Positions 27,887-36,295 of a stretch of DNA of 64,000 nucleotides are shown here, one piece after another (the first letter of the stretch is position 1; every line of letters starts with the position of its first letter). Origin of the DNA: Chitinophaga jiangningensis (GTDB taxonomy: Bacteria; Bacteroidota; Bacteroidia; Chitinophagales; Chitinophagaceae); the NCBI RefSeq assembly GCF_900142605.1, contig NZ_FRBL01000005.1, positions 62,001 to 126,000 of the forward strand, in the 5' to 3' direction. Below the pieces are notes generated by a model, which saw nothing but the letters and a program-made list of their open reading frames with translations, made no database searches and had not been told where the DNA came from. The translations under genes and the position numbers were made by a program.

Positions 27887-28204
27887 TTATTTTCTTAAAC
27901 GTAAATACGGTTTCATGTAATCAGGAAAATCGCATGCCAACTTATTAAAATCCTCAGGAAATAACAACATTTGGCTATGAAAGGGATTTTTAGCGGAATA
28001 AACCATAGGAAACTTATGCCCGATCACTACACCTAATGAATCCCATTTAAGTCTATAAGTGCTGTAACGTCCTGAATACTTTATACCGTTAACTTGATAG
28101 TCATAATACAGCAATAATTCAGATCGCCTAATTACATAGTCATACCTGGTAACTCTGCAAACAGTGAAACGTCTATGTTTTATAAGGTCTTGTTCCCATA
28201 TCAA
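27887..28204 (-). CDS. Hypothetical protein, apparently truncated at the N-terminus
   Basis: 105 residues counted from a TTG at 28204; no recognised domain. Beta-rich (YYDYQVNGIKYSGRYSTYRL), a typical DUF3592-like feel but too weak to name. The frame stays open upstream without any ATG/GTG/TTG and encodes a good membrane helix directly before residue 1 (KILAIVVIVFIGYLLIRS). This suggests the real gene starts at an ATG at 28304 in another frame and that a one-base change in a run of seven A (28285-28291) broke it. The piece annotated may therefore be non-functional, or expressed by slippage. See the separate entry for the upstream part. Confidence 0.55.
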   Translation of the reverse strand: MIWEQDLIKHRRFTVCRVTRYDYVIRRSELLLYYDYQVNGIKYSGRYSTYRLKWDSLGVVIGHKFPMVYSAKNPFHSQMLLFPEDFNKLACDFPDYMKPYLRLRK

Positions 28205-28304
28205 GCTTCTGATAAGTAAATAGCCAATAAAAACAATTACTACTATTGCCAGAATTTTACCTTTCCTTAAATTATCATCTCTGGTTTTTTTGAGATTCGA
28301 ACAT
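28205..28304 (-). pseudogene. Frameshifted N-terminal segment of the 27887-28204 gene
   Basis: An ATG at 28304 opens MFESQ then hits TGA after 9 codons. Removing one A from the 7-A run (minus strand, 28291-28285) joins it to a frame encoding TRDDNLRKGK plus a membrane helix, running on into the downstream gene. The restored protein would have about 139 residues with one N-terminal anchor. Either a pseudogene, an assembly or sequencing error, or homopolymer phase switching. Confidence 0.5.
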
Positions 28305-28379
28305 AATTAATTCATGGTTAATTAAGTGAGCGAAACCAGAACTAGAAATCAGTTTAGATCAAACGTGTTACGATTCGTC

Positions 28380-28928
28380 CTACTCCTGCAATACAATACC
28401 ATTAACTAACAACTCATCCGGAATCTCTGCCAAACTACCAACACCCATAGCTAAAGGAGATGAATCCGGCAGCTCCATCAGGAAGTGGATGCGGCTATCA
28501 TTTACACATGTAAATGATAGTTCTCCATCCGGCGAATTATTCAATTTACTTGTGTCTACAATGGCTTTGATATCTTTAAAAGTCGCACCAACATAAAAGG
28601 CACCAATTGAAATACTACTATCAACAATTGTAATCCTGGAAATATGCATTGAATCCTGCCAGTTTGCCTCCAGCAATGCCAGCAATGCGTTATTAACTTT
28701 GTCATGTACTGCCAATGCTTTCCATTCCACACCTTCATCCTCTAAAACAGTATCTGTCAAACGGTATTTTGTATGGAGAAATGCATTTCGTTTTACTATT
28801 TCCAATTTTTGGCCCAAAATACTATCCAGTAGTAATTCGCCGGGATTGAGCGCCTTCGTGCCACGGGTATTAAAACTACAACTTGTCCAGAATAGGACAG
28901 TAAAACAGATAGCATAAGCTACTCTCAT
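28380..28928 (-). CDS. Hypothetical lipoprotein
   Basis: 182 residues with lipobox WTSC (Cys17), so probably a lipoprotein of the periplasm or outer membrane. No recognised domain; the mature part alternates helices (GELLLDSILGQKLEIVKR, KVNNALLALLEANW) and strands (MHISRITIVDSSIS). It stands 67 bp downstream of the 28996-29997 gene within the island. An immunity role against an envelope-acting toxin is possible, but unsupported beyond location and size. Confidence 0.6.
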   Translation of the reverse strand: MRVAYAICFTVLFWTSCSFNTRGTKALNPGELLLDSILGQKLEIVKRNAFLHTKYRLTDTVLEDEGVEWKALAVHDKVNNALLALLEANWQDSMHISRITIVDSSISIGAFYVGATFKDIKAIVDTSKLNNSPDGELSFTCVNDSRIHFLMELPDSSPLAMGVGSLAEIPDELLVNGIVLQE

Positions 28929-28995
28929 GTTTATTATTTATTGAATGGTAAAATAGGTTAGCCTGCTTTTTGCTGTCCTGATATGAGAGTATCAA

Positions 28996-29997
28996 TTATT
29001 TCTTATTCTCCTTTGTAGCCTCCAGTGCGTCCACCTGCTTTTTCAGCTCAATAACATACAGCGTGAGTTCTTCTACTTTCTGCAGTAGTTTCTTATTCAT
29101 GTCAGCCAGGTCCACACCATCCTGTTCTACCTGCTTAGCGGTAGGTATTTCGGGGAGATGTTTATTTGCTCTGATATAGTTTTCAAGTTCATATAGCGAT
29201 GGAAGGGTGTAGGAATCTTCGAATACGAAATCCGCCCATTCAGTAGCGGTAACTTTAATTTTCTGGGCAGTTATAGTTCCTGCAACGGTAAGTAATGAAC
29301 GGGGTTTGGTAGTGCCGATTAAAACATTGCCAAAGGCATCAATTCTCAATCTTTCGGTATTATTTGAAGTAGAAAAGGTGAGAAATCCATCAAAATCACC
29401 GTAACCGCGACAAAAATTAATGGCACTGTTCAGGTTATTGTAAAACCTGTGCTCAAGGCTAAAGGAAGGACCAAGCAGGTTTTGCGATGATACAGCTCGA
29501 ACTCCGACAAAGGTTCCATCTCCAACATTATCTCCTTCATAAAGGCGGCCGAGGACAGTGGTGAGTATATTAGGATTTTGCTCGGTGGTGGATAGACCTA
29601 CATCAAATAATGCCCGCGGATTATCGGTGTGCACACCCACTCGTCCATTGGTTGACATGAGAATTTTGGACCATGATTGAGAGGCCACATCACCAATATT
29701 TCGGAAGTATAATTTTTGATCTGCAAATTTGCTGGCAAATTGCATGGCCAGATTGTAATTTTTATTTGTGTGACGCACATCCAGCAAATGCCACCAATCG
29801 CCAAAAGGTGTAACCGTGTTATTAACAGGATAATTTACTGGTGTATGCGACTGGAAAAAACCGGACATACTTCCTTTTTCACTTGCATCATCTTTAAACT
29901 CTGTTCTGGTATCTTCCAAGCCCCAGGTAATGGTAGTTTGCGCAAAACTCAAATATCCTGAAAGCACCAGGCTCAGGAGGGCTAAACATCTCTTCAT
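28996..29997 (-). CDS. Secreted fibre-like protein with C-terminal coiled coil
   Basis: 333 residues with a signal peptide (ends near SFAQ, residue about 20). The middle is beta-rich with phrases common in Bacteroidota fibre or adhesin-like proteins (TNGRVGVHTDNPRALFDVG, DAFGNVLIGTTKPRSLLTVA). The C-terminus (ADFVFEDSYTLPSLYEL, NKHLPEIPTAKQVEQDG) followed by a coiled coil (LLQKVEELTLYVIELKKQ) is a recurrent ending of secreted proteins in this phylum related to tail-fibre/S74-like tails. No catalytic Ser-Lys chaperone motif was recognised. Role unknown; it may be an independent cargo inside the island. Confidence 0.7.
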   Translation of the reverse strand: MKRCLALLSLVLSGYLSFAQTTITWGLEDTRTEFKDDASEKGSMSGFFQSHTPVNYPVNNTVTPFGDWWHLLDVRHTNKNYNLAMQFASKFADQKLYFRNIGDVASQSWSKILMSTNGRVGVHTDNPRALFDVGLSTTEQNPNILTTVLGRLYEGDNVGDGTFVGVRAVSSQNLLGPSFSLEHRFYNNLNSAINFCRGYGDFDGFLTFSTSNNTERLRIDAFGNVLIGTTKPRSLLTVAGTITAQKIKVTATEWADFVFEDSYTLPSLYELENYIRANKHLPEIPTAKQVEQDGVDLADMNKKLLQKVEELTLYVIELKKQVDALEATKENKK

Positions 29998-30092
29998 ATG
30001 TATAAGAATAAATTATAAGACTGTGCAAATTTAAGGCGCGCACGTTTCTTTGGAAATACCAATTTAGTGGGAGAGTAAAGTAACGTACTTAA

Positions 30093-30419
30093 CTATCTGA
30101 ATATAAACAAGTGTGGCTTGGGCCAAATATAATCCGGATTTTCAGCCAGCATGGTGGAATAGCCGTAGTAATAAACGGAGATATATAGTCCTGATAAAAG
30201 CAATGCCAATCCGGTGTGGAAGGTAATGAACATATATGGCATCTTTTTGTACCAATGCCACAAACTTATCAGGATATAGCAAACTCCAACGGCTACGAGT
30301 GCATGGCCGAAGTAATCATAGATAGTGCCATCCAAAAAACTGACGGAATACATTGCAGTGAGGAAAAACGCGAGGGAGAGCAAAAAGCCGCAGTAGATCA
30401 GGTGTTTTAATAGCTTCAT
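30093..30419 (-). CDS. Small integral membrane protein
   Basis: 108 residues with three or four predicted membrane helices (about 5-27, 35-52, 60-82) and a short hydrophilic tail (NPDYIWPKPHLFIFR). No family recognised. Nine bp downstream of the DUF6896-like gene, so likely co-transcribed with it. Membrane immunity proteins are common partners of pore-forming or lipid-attacking toxins; this is only a possibility. Confidence 0.55.
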   Translation of the reverse strand: MKLLKHLIYCGFLLSLAFFLTAMYSVSFLDGTIYDYFGHALVAVGVCYILISLWHWYKKMPYMFITFHTGLALLLSGLYISVYYYGYSTMLAENPDYIWPKPHLFIFR

Positions 30420-30428
30420 TCAATGGCC

Positions 30429-30851
30429 TTATATAATTGATTTCCAAAATGCAGTTTCAAAGTATAAGGTGCGATTGGGCGCTGCTTCCGGATAAACGAG
30501 TAATCCTTGTATCACCATTTGTTTTAACTCATTTTCCAAAAGCGCCAAGTCACATTTCCCTTGCCTGCCCTGAATATATTGGTGAAGATCATACAGACTA
30601 AAACCTCCACAAACGCCGGGTGGTGTATAGTCATAGTTAACGATAAGGTTTCCCATGGTTACCTTGCAGCCTATACCATGGAAATGGTAACTTCCTCGTT
30701 TACCATTGATTTGAAACACCCCCTGTTTAGGAATTACTTTGTCTCTAACTGCACGGAGCACATTGTTTGTTTGAAAATGTGCCTTGAATGCCTGGTCGAT
30801 TTTATTGATAGCCAGAAGAAGTGAATGGATGTAGGTTAAAGTATCTACCAT
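30429..30851 (-). CDS. DUF6896-like protein, possible immunity protein
   Basis: 140 residues, cytosolic (no signal). The segment YHFHGIGCKVTMGNLIVNYDY followed by GGFSLYDLHQYIQG (quoted in parts; residues about 55-95) matches what I recall of the DUF6896 pattern (FHG-GC ... V-YDY ... GF--W-L), a family found beside polymorphic toxins. Recognition from memory, so moderate confidence. N-terminal helix region (TYIHSLLLAINKIDQAFKAH) and C-terminal helices follow. It lies 17 bp after 30869-31333 and 9 bp before the small membrane gene, a likely three-gene unit. Confidence 0.6.
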   Translation of the reverse strand: MVDTLTYIHSLLLAINKIDQAFKAHFQTNNVLRAVRDKVIPKQGVFQINGKRGSYHFHGIGCKVTMGNLIVNYDYTPPGVCGGFSLYDLHQYIQGRQGKCDLALLENELKQMVIQGLLVYPEAAPNRTLYFETAFWKSII

Positions 30852-30868
30852 GCATACTCAGTTACAAA

Positions 30869-31333
30869 TTAACTATAAGACGTTGGCATATTCATCAAAA
30901 GAAACAACATTGCATAATAATTGACATCACACTCTTCTTTAAATTCCAGTTGATAGATTACCGGATTTTTAATGAAGCCACGAGACACCACATTTACCTC
31001 TCCAATATCGCTGCCGTTATTAGTTAAGACAAATAAAGGGTTACCAGGAATTCTATTTTCAAAACTTATCAGGTTTTGACCAATGTTAAGCAAATAATTA
31101 TCTTCCATTTTAATGAGGGAAACAGGCACGGGTAAGTGCTGCTCTTTAATGGTTAAATACTTACGAAACCATGCTTGATCGTAAGTAGTGGTAAGAACGC
31201 AGGTTCCATCAATAAAAAATCTTGATTTGAGCTTTCCCAGCCAATTATGCCGACGTATTACCTTGATTACCTGCTTATTATTACTCCAGACAACTAAATC
31301 ATCACCGTATCGTTCAATTCGATATGAGTTCAT
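30869..31333 (-). CDS. Hypothetical protein, beta-rich, LURP/tubby-like hint
   Basis: 154 residues, no signal peptide. The sequence alternates short strands with basic turns (YRIERYGDDLVVWSNNK, QVIKVIRRHNWLGKLKS, RFFIDGTCVLTTTYDQ), reminiscent of LURP-one/tubby-like barrels, but no diagnostic motif. First gene of a probable unit with the DUF6896-like gene. No function proposed; immunity or scaffold are guesses from position. Confidence 0.5.
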   Translation of the reverse strand: MNSYRIERYGDDLVVWSNNKQVIKVIRRHNWLGKLKSRFFIDGTCVLTTTYDQAWFRKYLTIKEQHLPVPVSLIKMEDNYLLNIGQNLISFENRIPGNPLFVLTNNGSDIGEVNVVSRGFIKNPVIYQLEFKEECDVNYYAMLFLLMNMPTSYS

Positions 31334-31664
31334 ATTTCGTGTATTTTCATAGGTTAGGAGGCTCTAAGATAAGGCAAGTTTAATCATATATTAAGAACTT
31401 GTAGAGAATTTGAGGTAAGAAGTATACCTTAACTCTACCCATTCAGGCCACCATTCCATCTACCCACATTTCAGTGCCAAATAAACTATAAACATATTAA
31501 ATGCATTTCTCAGGACATAATCCTTTACTTACAACCTTAATTAATATTATCTAATTAGGAGGTTTTATCAATATTTGCTTACCATTATGATGTATCAAAA
31601 TGATTGATTTTGATTCTATTGAGAACAAGATATAATCAGCCGGTTGAAAAAATTCCATCCCAAA
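31334..31664. other. AT-rich gap in the island
   Basis: 331 bp, strongly AT-rich, without a convincing gene, RNA, repeat or hairpin on either strand. It presumably holds the promoter of the 31333-30093 unit, but no clear consensus box is visible. Confidence 0.4.
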
Positions 31665-32027
31665 TTAAGACTCATACCATTGGGCAAACTCATTAAACTC
31701 ATCGAGGTAAAATTCCAGACATTGATTTCGCATAAAAAGCTCGTTGGTGACGATTAATATCATATCCCTGTGCCCAAAACATTCAAATTTCTTGATCAAA
31801 ATAAAAAAGTCTTGAATACCAAAGTCGAGTCGCCCATTTTCAAAATCTTCCCAGTATTCTATTTCAAGAAATTGGGTATCCAAATTAGCTTCCAATGCCA
31901 TTTTGTAAATCGCACTTGGAGTGAGTATTAACTTTTTCAAGTCCTTAGTCAGGCCAGTATTAAGGATTAGTGTATCTGCAAAGTAAGAGAGTGGCCATGC
32001 TGTAAAAGTTTGCTTAATTCTTCGCAT
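31665..32027 (-). CDS. Hypothetical acidic protein, immunity-like
   Basis: 120 residues, cytosolic and acidic at the C-terminus (EFYLDEFNEFAQWYES). Mixed helix/strand (DTQFLEIEYWEDFENGRLDFG) with features of small single-domain immunity proteins, but no family named. Start ATG at 32027; 55 bp after the 32083 gene stop. Confidence 0.5.
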   Translation of the reverse strand: MRRIKQTFTAWPLSYFADTLILNTGLTKDLKKLILTPSAIYKMALEANLDTQFLEIEYWEDFENGRLDFGIQDFFILIKKFECFGHRDMILIVTNELFMRNQCLEFYLDEFNEFAQWYES

Positions 32028-32082
32028 TTCTGCTCGGATTGTCTTCTTGTATTTTAATTGATTTATCTATGGCGTTATACCA

Positions 32083-32748
32083 CTACCTATCAATACAGAT
32101 CCTCCTTACTATATTATACTGAGTTTTCAAATCATCCTTAAGTCGATATTTCAAATATGACATATCGGTTTTCATAATTGAAACCTCCGCCCCATGAATG
32201 CTGTATTTATTAAGCCTATACAATAAGGTGGAATCATTTATGTACCTCGGCGTATCTGTAATCACAAAGGAAGCGCTATTTTTATCCATCCATACTAAAC
32301 TAAATGCAGTCCTGATATCGTTTACAATTACTTGCTTGGATCGCAAATTTATAATATAGATCGATAAGCAATCATTCATTCCAATCAAAGGCAATACTAA
32401 TATACTATCCTGGAATAGAAAGTAGTTTGATACGATGAATGAAGATTCATTGATTATTCCAATGGAAGTATCAGGAAATACTACATTGGAATAATCAAAA
32501 TATTTAAAACAACAATTTTGAAAAAAAATTTGGTTAACAAATCGATACTGCAAGCAAATTTCTCCAGGGTTACCCTTTGACGCTTTCAAATAAATAGAAG
32601 AATCATTTATTTCAAGCTGATCCAAATCTGTTAATTCCAAAAGGCCTTTTTGCTCCTTTCTTACTTCCTTTTTTTCAGCGGTGCTCGTATCACTCTTACA
32701 ACTCAAAGCAGCTAAAACTAAAACCAGAAGCAAATAGTGCATCTTCAT
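32083..32748 (-). CDS. Hypothetical lipoprotein
   Basis: 221 residues from the ATG at 32748, chosen because it opens a lipoprotein signal with lipobox ALSC (Cys17); an upstream ATG at 32799 would add 17 residues and bury the signal. Mature part begins with a charged Lys/Glu linker, then strands (NDSSIYLKASKGNPGE, NESSFIVSNYFLFQDSILVL). The alternating strand pattern could be a beta-propeller fragment. No function recognised. Located 69 bp downstream of 32818-33345. Confidence 0.55.
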   Translation of the reverse strand: MKMHYLLLVLVLAALSCKSDTSTAEKKEVRKEQKGLLELTDLDQLEINDSSIYLKASKGNPGEICLQYRFVNQIFFQNCCFKYFDYSNVVFPDTSIGIINESSFIVSNYFLFQDSILVLPLIGMNDCLSIYIINLRSKQVIVNDIRTAFSLVWMDKNSASFVITDTPRYINDSTLLYRLNKYSIHGAEVSIMKTDMSYLKYRLKDDLKTQYNIVRRICIDR

Positions 32749-32817
32749 ATTGACTATTGATTTATAGTAATAAAATGAGCAAGCTACATTTATATTCATT
32801 TACCATTATCTCTCAGT

Positions 32818-33345
32818 TTATGTAACTGCTGAGCTTTTGTTAGATTTTATTTTTCCAATCGTCATAACCCTTCTATTGCCATTGAATACTATTAACTTCC
32901 GGGCAATAATGTTCGTGTCTCGTTGCATTTTATTACTTAATCCCAGAAAATAAATTACTAGCAAAAATATATCCCGCCGACTAAATCTGTTGCTAATGGA
33001 AATAGTTAAATAATAATCATTTAATTTATCACTTATTTCATACGAAACACCGTTAAAAACCTTGTATACTTTAAAATCTTCAGCCGTAAACGCATCATCA
33101 TCGCCAATCCCATAAGTTGCATCTGAATCAAAATCCATTGTATCCGAGTCAATCACAGTAAGTAGTATGCGGTTTCTTAAATCAAGCGGACTACCAGTTG
33201 ATAAAGCAGCACTATTCTGTAAATGAGTTGTAAACTCAGGCAATACACTAGTGGCCTTGACATCCTGCTTAGCACCTTGGTTATACCCATATGCAAGCAG
33301 CGGCAAAAGCGAAATATAGAAATATCCAGTGAAATTCAAGGTCAA
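32818..33345 (-). CDS. Hypothetical secreted protein with unusual TTG start
   Basis: 175 residues counted from a TTG at 33345. No ATG or GTG is available before residue 70, and a TAA precedes the frame two codons earlier. The N-terminus (FTGYFYISLLPLLAYGYNQ) looks like a signal peptide, which supports the TTG start. The mature part contains an acidic stretch (DSDTMDFDSDATYGIGDDD) and strands. Only 13 bp after the 33359-33946 gene, so probably co-transcribed. Function unknown; the missing normal start leaves open that it is decayed. Confidence 0.45.
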   Translation of the reverse strand: MTLNFTGYFYISLLPLLAYGYNQGAKQDVKATSVLPEFTTHLQNSAALSTGSPLDLRNRILLTVIDSDTMDFDSDATYGIGDDDAFTAEDFKVYKVFNGVSYEISDKLNDYYLTISISNRFSRRDIFLLVIYFLGLSNKMQRDTNIIARKLIVFNGNRRVMTIGKIKSNKSSAVT

Positions 33346-33358
33346 AAATTTTTAATTA

Positions 33359-33946
33359 CTAATACCATGCTCCCTGGATGAGCTCCAAAACATACCATGC
33401 ATTTACAAACTCCTTTGTATTAGCATAGCAACACTTATAGTCTTTCATATTTGGCACCAACATTTGAGCAGGACCAATCCTTGCGCAAACCATTATCGCA
33501 TGGAATCTCTTAAATAATAGATTCCCTGTGCTATCACTTACCACTCCTGTAAATCCAGAAGAATCATACGGATGTTTCATGGAATAAAAGGGTTGGATAA
33601 AATGAATAATGGATGAATCCTTTCGAAATTTCATTATCTCCCGCTGAGATAGTGAGCTGTATATAGTTTTATCTGGAAACAGTAAAAACATCCCTCTTTT
33701 GTATAGTTGTGCCAGATTATTCCTGACAAGAAAAGAATCATACGTTATGACATCCTCCATCTGCTCAATCTGGTCAAATCTTGAATAGCAGGAATATCCA
33801 ACATTTAACTCATATAGAAAATCACCATTAATGGTATCCAGTTCCAGCGACTTACTAACCTTAGGTACAAACACATTTCCTGCCTGCAGGTTGACATACA
33901 GGCAGAAAAAGATAATGAGAGCGATTGCAGCAATGAGTTTCATCAT
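33359..33946 (-). CDS. Hypothetical secreted protein
   Basis: 195 residues with a signal peptide (about 1-22, MKLIAAIALIIFFCLYVNLQ in parts). The mature part has five cysteines (SCYSRF, VCARIG, KCCYAN) and no recognised motif. Two start ATGs in a row (33946, 33943). It begins a pair with the following gene. Function unknown. Confidence 0.55.
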   Translation of the reverse strand: MMKLIAAIALIIFFCLYVNLQAGNVFVPKVSKSLELDTINGDFLYELNVGYSCYSRFDQIEQMEDVITYDSFLVRNNLAQLYKRGMFLLFPDKTIYSSLSQREIMKFRKDSSIIHFIQPFYSMKHPYDSSGFTGVVSDSTGNLLFKRFHAIMVCARIGPAQMLVPNMKDYKCCYANTKEFVNAWYVLELIQGAWY

Positions 33947-34016
33947 TTTAAGCTTTTAGGGGATTCAGGGATTCTTCAATTTCTATTACACTGGTAATAA
34001 GATCGTCAACTTTTCA

Positions 34017-34373
34017 TCAAATAGGATCATCAAAAGATAACCAGGGATCAATTTCCAAACCTGTCGACAATACTACTCCGGACTCCGTAACAAGTTCAAA
34101 ACCATTCTTCTCATCAACAACCTTTGTTATCAATTCACCCGGAAAAGCAGATTCCGCTTCATAAATAGTTAAATGTGCATTTTTCCATGAAAATGGCCCA
34201 TTTATGTGTACACAACTTGCACCCAAAATATATAAGGCGTCCTTAAAACCTTTTTTTGTCAATCGGATCACAAGACGTTTCAGTGATGGACTAAATATCC
34301 AAATTTGAGCGTAAGAGCCACGAAACTGCTCCAAAACAGCTTTAAAATTGGCATCTTCGATAATTGTTTTCAT
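34017..34373 (-). CDS. Hypothetical small protein, immunity-like
   Basis: 118 residues, cytosolic. Opens MKTIIEDANFKAVLEQFRGS and has strands with a Trp-rich centre (SYAQIWIFSPSLKRLVIRL, INGPFSWKNAHLTIYEAES); C-terminus acidic. Size and mixed alpha/beta content fit immunity proteins, but no family recognised. Confidence 0.5.
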   Translation of the reverse strand: MKTIIEDANFKAVLEQFRGSYAQIWIFSPSLKRLVIRLTKKGFKDALYILGASCVHINGPFSWKNAHLTIYEAESAFPGELITKVVDEKNGFELVTESGVVLSTGLEIDPWLSFDDPI

Positions 34374-34485
34374 TAGATCAATTAATTATGTTCTACATAA
34401 ATAATCATCCTGATATACCCTTAACATTCTTATCCCTCTGGTATTCTTTAAAGTATATGGATCTTCATTTGACTTATATCAGCCA

Positions 34486-34917
34486 TTACACTTGTTCCAA
34501 CCTCATTTTATTAAAGTACCTGACAACCTGCGCAAAATCGTATTCAGTAAATCCATCTTGACTATCTATTTGCCACTTTTTTTCCTCTCTATCTACTATA
34601 GTTAAAATATAAAGTGGAGTTAAAGAACGGAATTTGATTTGCTTAGCAATTTCTAACTCAACTTTTTGAATGGGAAAAAATTTTTCCTTCCGTTGAAACA
34701 GCTTATAGTATGTAACTACAATAAAGGCATCATCCACCCTAATTGCAACGGTAAATTTTTCCAGCAGGCAGAACAGCACCAAATACAATAATAGGATTAT
34801 AGTTATGATCACAGAGGAAGGCTTGATTAAAGTAGCAACTACGGATCCAACGATCAGTAATACTGTTACCTGCATCTTGGTCTTAATAATATCGTCGGTG
34901 CTTTTTATCTCGATCAT
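34486..34917 (-). CDS. Membrane protein with PH-like C-terminal domain
   Basis: 143 residues. Two membrane helices (about 16-50: VTVLLIVGSVVATLI and IITIILLLYLVLFCLL) followed by a beta-rich part (VAIRVDDAFIVVTYYKLF, KFFPIQKVELEI, LYILTIVDREEK) and a terminal helix (DFAQVVRYFNKMRL). The plan matches 27427-27864. Possibly membrane-anchored immunity proteins; unproved. Confidence 0.55.
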   Translation of the reverse strand: MIEIKSTDDIIKTKMQVTVLLIVGSVVATLIKPSSVIITIILLLYLVLFCLLEKFTVAIRVDDAFIVVTYYKLFQRKEKFFPIQKVELEIAKQIKFRSLTPLYILTIVDREEKKWQIDSQDGFTEYDFAQVVRYFNKMRLEQV

Positions 34918-34950
34918 GGATAGCTATGAATAAATAAATTTTGGAACACT

Positions 34951-35238
34951 TTAAGCCTGCAATTTATCTTGATCCTCTTCAATTTCATCTTCCCCATTGC
35001 AGACTTCCCAAAAGCCGTTTCTTAACCGCAACGTCGCTTCTCTTTCGTCCTTCCATGCTTCGGCCTCCAGAATGACATCATCTGCTTCGGGCAAGGTAAG
35101 CCCGAGCTTTCTAATCAAAACCATTACTGTTTTAATTTGGCTTGCTCCGGCCTCTTTCATGGCTGCTAATGCCGGTTGCAAGTCTTGTGGACCATGATAT
35201 AGGGAATCAAAAATTGCTTCGAAATAACTTATTTCCAT
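34951..35238 (-). CDS. Small acidic protein, immunity-like
   Basis: 95 residues, cytosolic, ending in an acidic tail (NGEDEIEEDQDKLQA). The helix-rich centre (MKEAGASQIKTVMVLIRKLG, then LTLPEADDVILEAEAW) resembles the ribosomal L7/L12-like helix pair seen in some small immunity or stress proteins; not diagnostic. Divergently transcribed from 35356-35817 with 117 bp between. Confidence 0.5.
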   Translation of the reverse strand: MEISYFEAIFDSLYHGPQDLQPALAAMKEAGASQIKTVMVLIRKLGLTLPEADDVILEAEAWKDEREATLRLRNGFWEVCNGEDEIEEDQDKLQA

Positions 35239-35355
35239 TACCAGATTTTGATATTAGAAAGATACTAAATTCATTCGTTCGTAAGTAGCATCTTCTGTGA
35301 TATTTATACGCAATCACTTAAATCATATTATATTTAAAATGTAATAGCAACCAAT

Positions 35356-35817
35356 ATGCCGCCTCCCGAAATTACCTTGAAAAAGTCAAGATCGTTATAC
35401 CTGGTATTAGCCTTAGGATTTACAGGCACACTATTATACATCTGCCTTGGAGCATACAATAAAACCAGGATAATTTTTACAATAAATCCTTATGTATCAG
35501 CCATTTTAATTCTCTTATTTGTTGGTTCTACCATTTCAAGCTGGTATAATTTTCTTAATCCCACAAGCAAAATCACATTTAATACAGAAGGGATTATCTA
35601 TGATAAAAAACTCATAGCATGGCAGGAAATCAAAAGCTTCAGGACAAAATATTATGCAACTGACACGATTGATTCCCTAAATCTCGTAATAACCCTATAT
35701 GATTCCAGAAAAAAAACTATTTCTCTATTTGCCCTTGCTACCGATGAACAACAGATAAGGGCATGCATTACTGCTTATACCAGTCACTCAATTCAGGATG
35801 AAGGCCATTTTAATTAG
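35356..35817 (+). CDS. Membrane protein of STM3941-like type
   Basis: 153 residues, the only plus-strand gene in the island. Two membrane helices (about 14-33 and 45-63) then a PH-like domain (SKITFNTEGIIYDKKLIAW, EIKSFRTKYY, SLNLVITLYDSRKKTISLF). The pattern recalls STM3941 family proteins, which occur beside toxin loci; recognition is from memory. Codon use is as AT-rich as its neighbours. Confidence 0.55.
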   Translation: MPPPEITLKKSRSLYLVLALGFTGTLLYICLGAYNKTRIIFTINPYVSAILILLFVGSTISSWYNFLNPTSKITFNTEGIIYDKKLIAWQEIKSFRTKYYATDTIDSLNLVITLYDSRKKTISLFALATDEQQIRACITAYTSHSIQDEGHFN

Positions 35818-35898
35818 AACGAAAAAAAATGCTGAGATTAAGTGAACTATTACGGTATAAGACATTAGCCCATTTTCTGTCCTCCTTCAAAAGTATGC

Positions 35899-36207
35899 TC
35901 ATTCACTCCCAAATTTTAGTTGGAAAATTTTAATATTTCCCAAAAGTTGAAGTACTTTTTTTGCAGCACCTAGCACCACTAGCCATTCTGGATCTGCCCA
36001 AATACCCACATCTGTGCTTTTTTGATTATATGCACCAAGTGAATCTCTTAGAATCTTCATTGCACTAACAATATCATTAGTGAAGCCAATTTTAATTGCC
36101 TCAGTATCTACAAAGCTATCAAGTGCATTTTTATCAAACAATTTACAACACACTTCAACAAATGACGAGATATGCATTTTATCTTTGCCAAATACTACCA
36201 TCCGCAT
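35899..36207 (-). CDS. Hypothetical small protein
   Basis: 102 residues, no signal. Helical (HISSFVEVCCKLFDKNALDS, DIVSAMKILRDSLGAY) with a C-terminal hydrophobic stretch (EWLVVLGAAKKVLQLLGN). No family recognised. Lies 88 bp downstream of the putative lipase-immunity lipoprotein on the same strand, in the position of a second immunity or orphan gene. Confidence 0.45.
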   Translation of the reverse strand: MRMVVFGKDKMHISSFVEVCCKLFDKNALDSFVDTEAIKIGFTNDIVSAMKILRDSLGAYNQKSTDVGIWADPEWLVVLGAAKKVLQLLGNIKIFQLKFGSE

Positions 36208-36295
36208 TTGTCAACATAACTGCTGTACCTTATCAAGCCTCAGTAATGGAATTTTGTAGCGTACCCCAAACTAATTACTGCATCGCTATCCCTTT

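Noticed and set aside
27427..36295. Prophage or integrative element
   Set aside because: Small AT-rich genes suggest it, but no integrase, phage structural gene, tRNA or direct repeats are visible.
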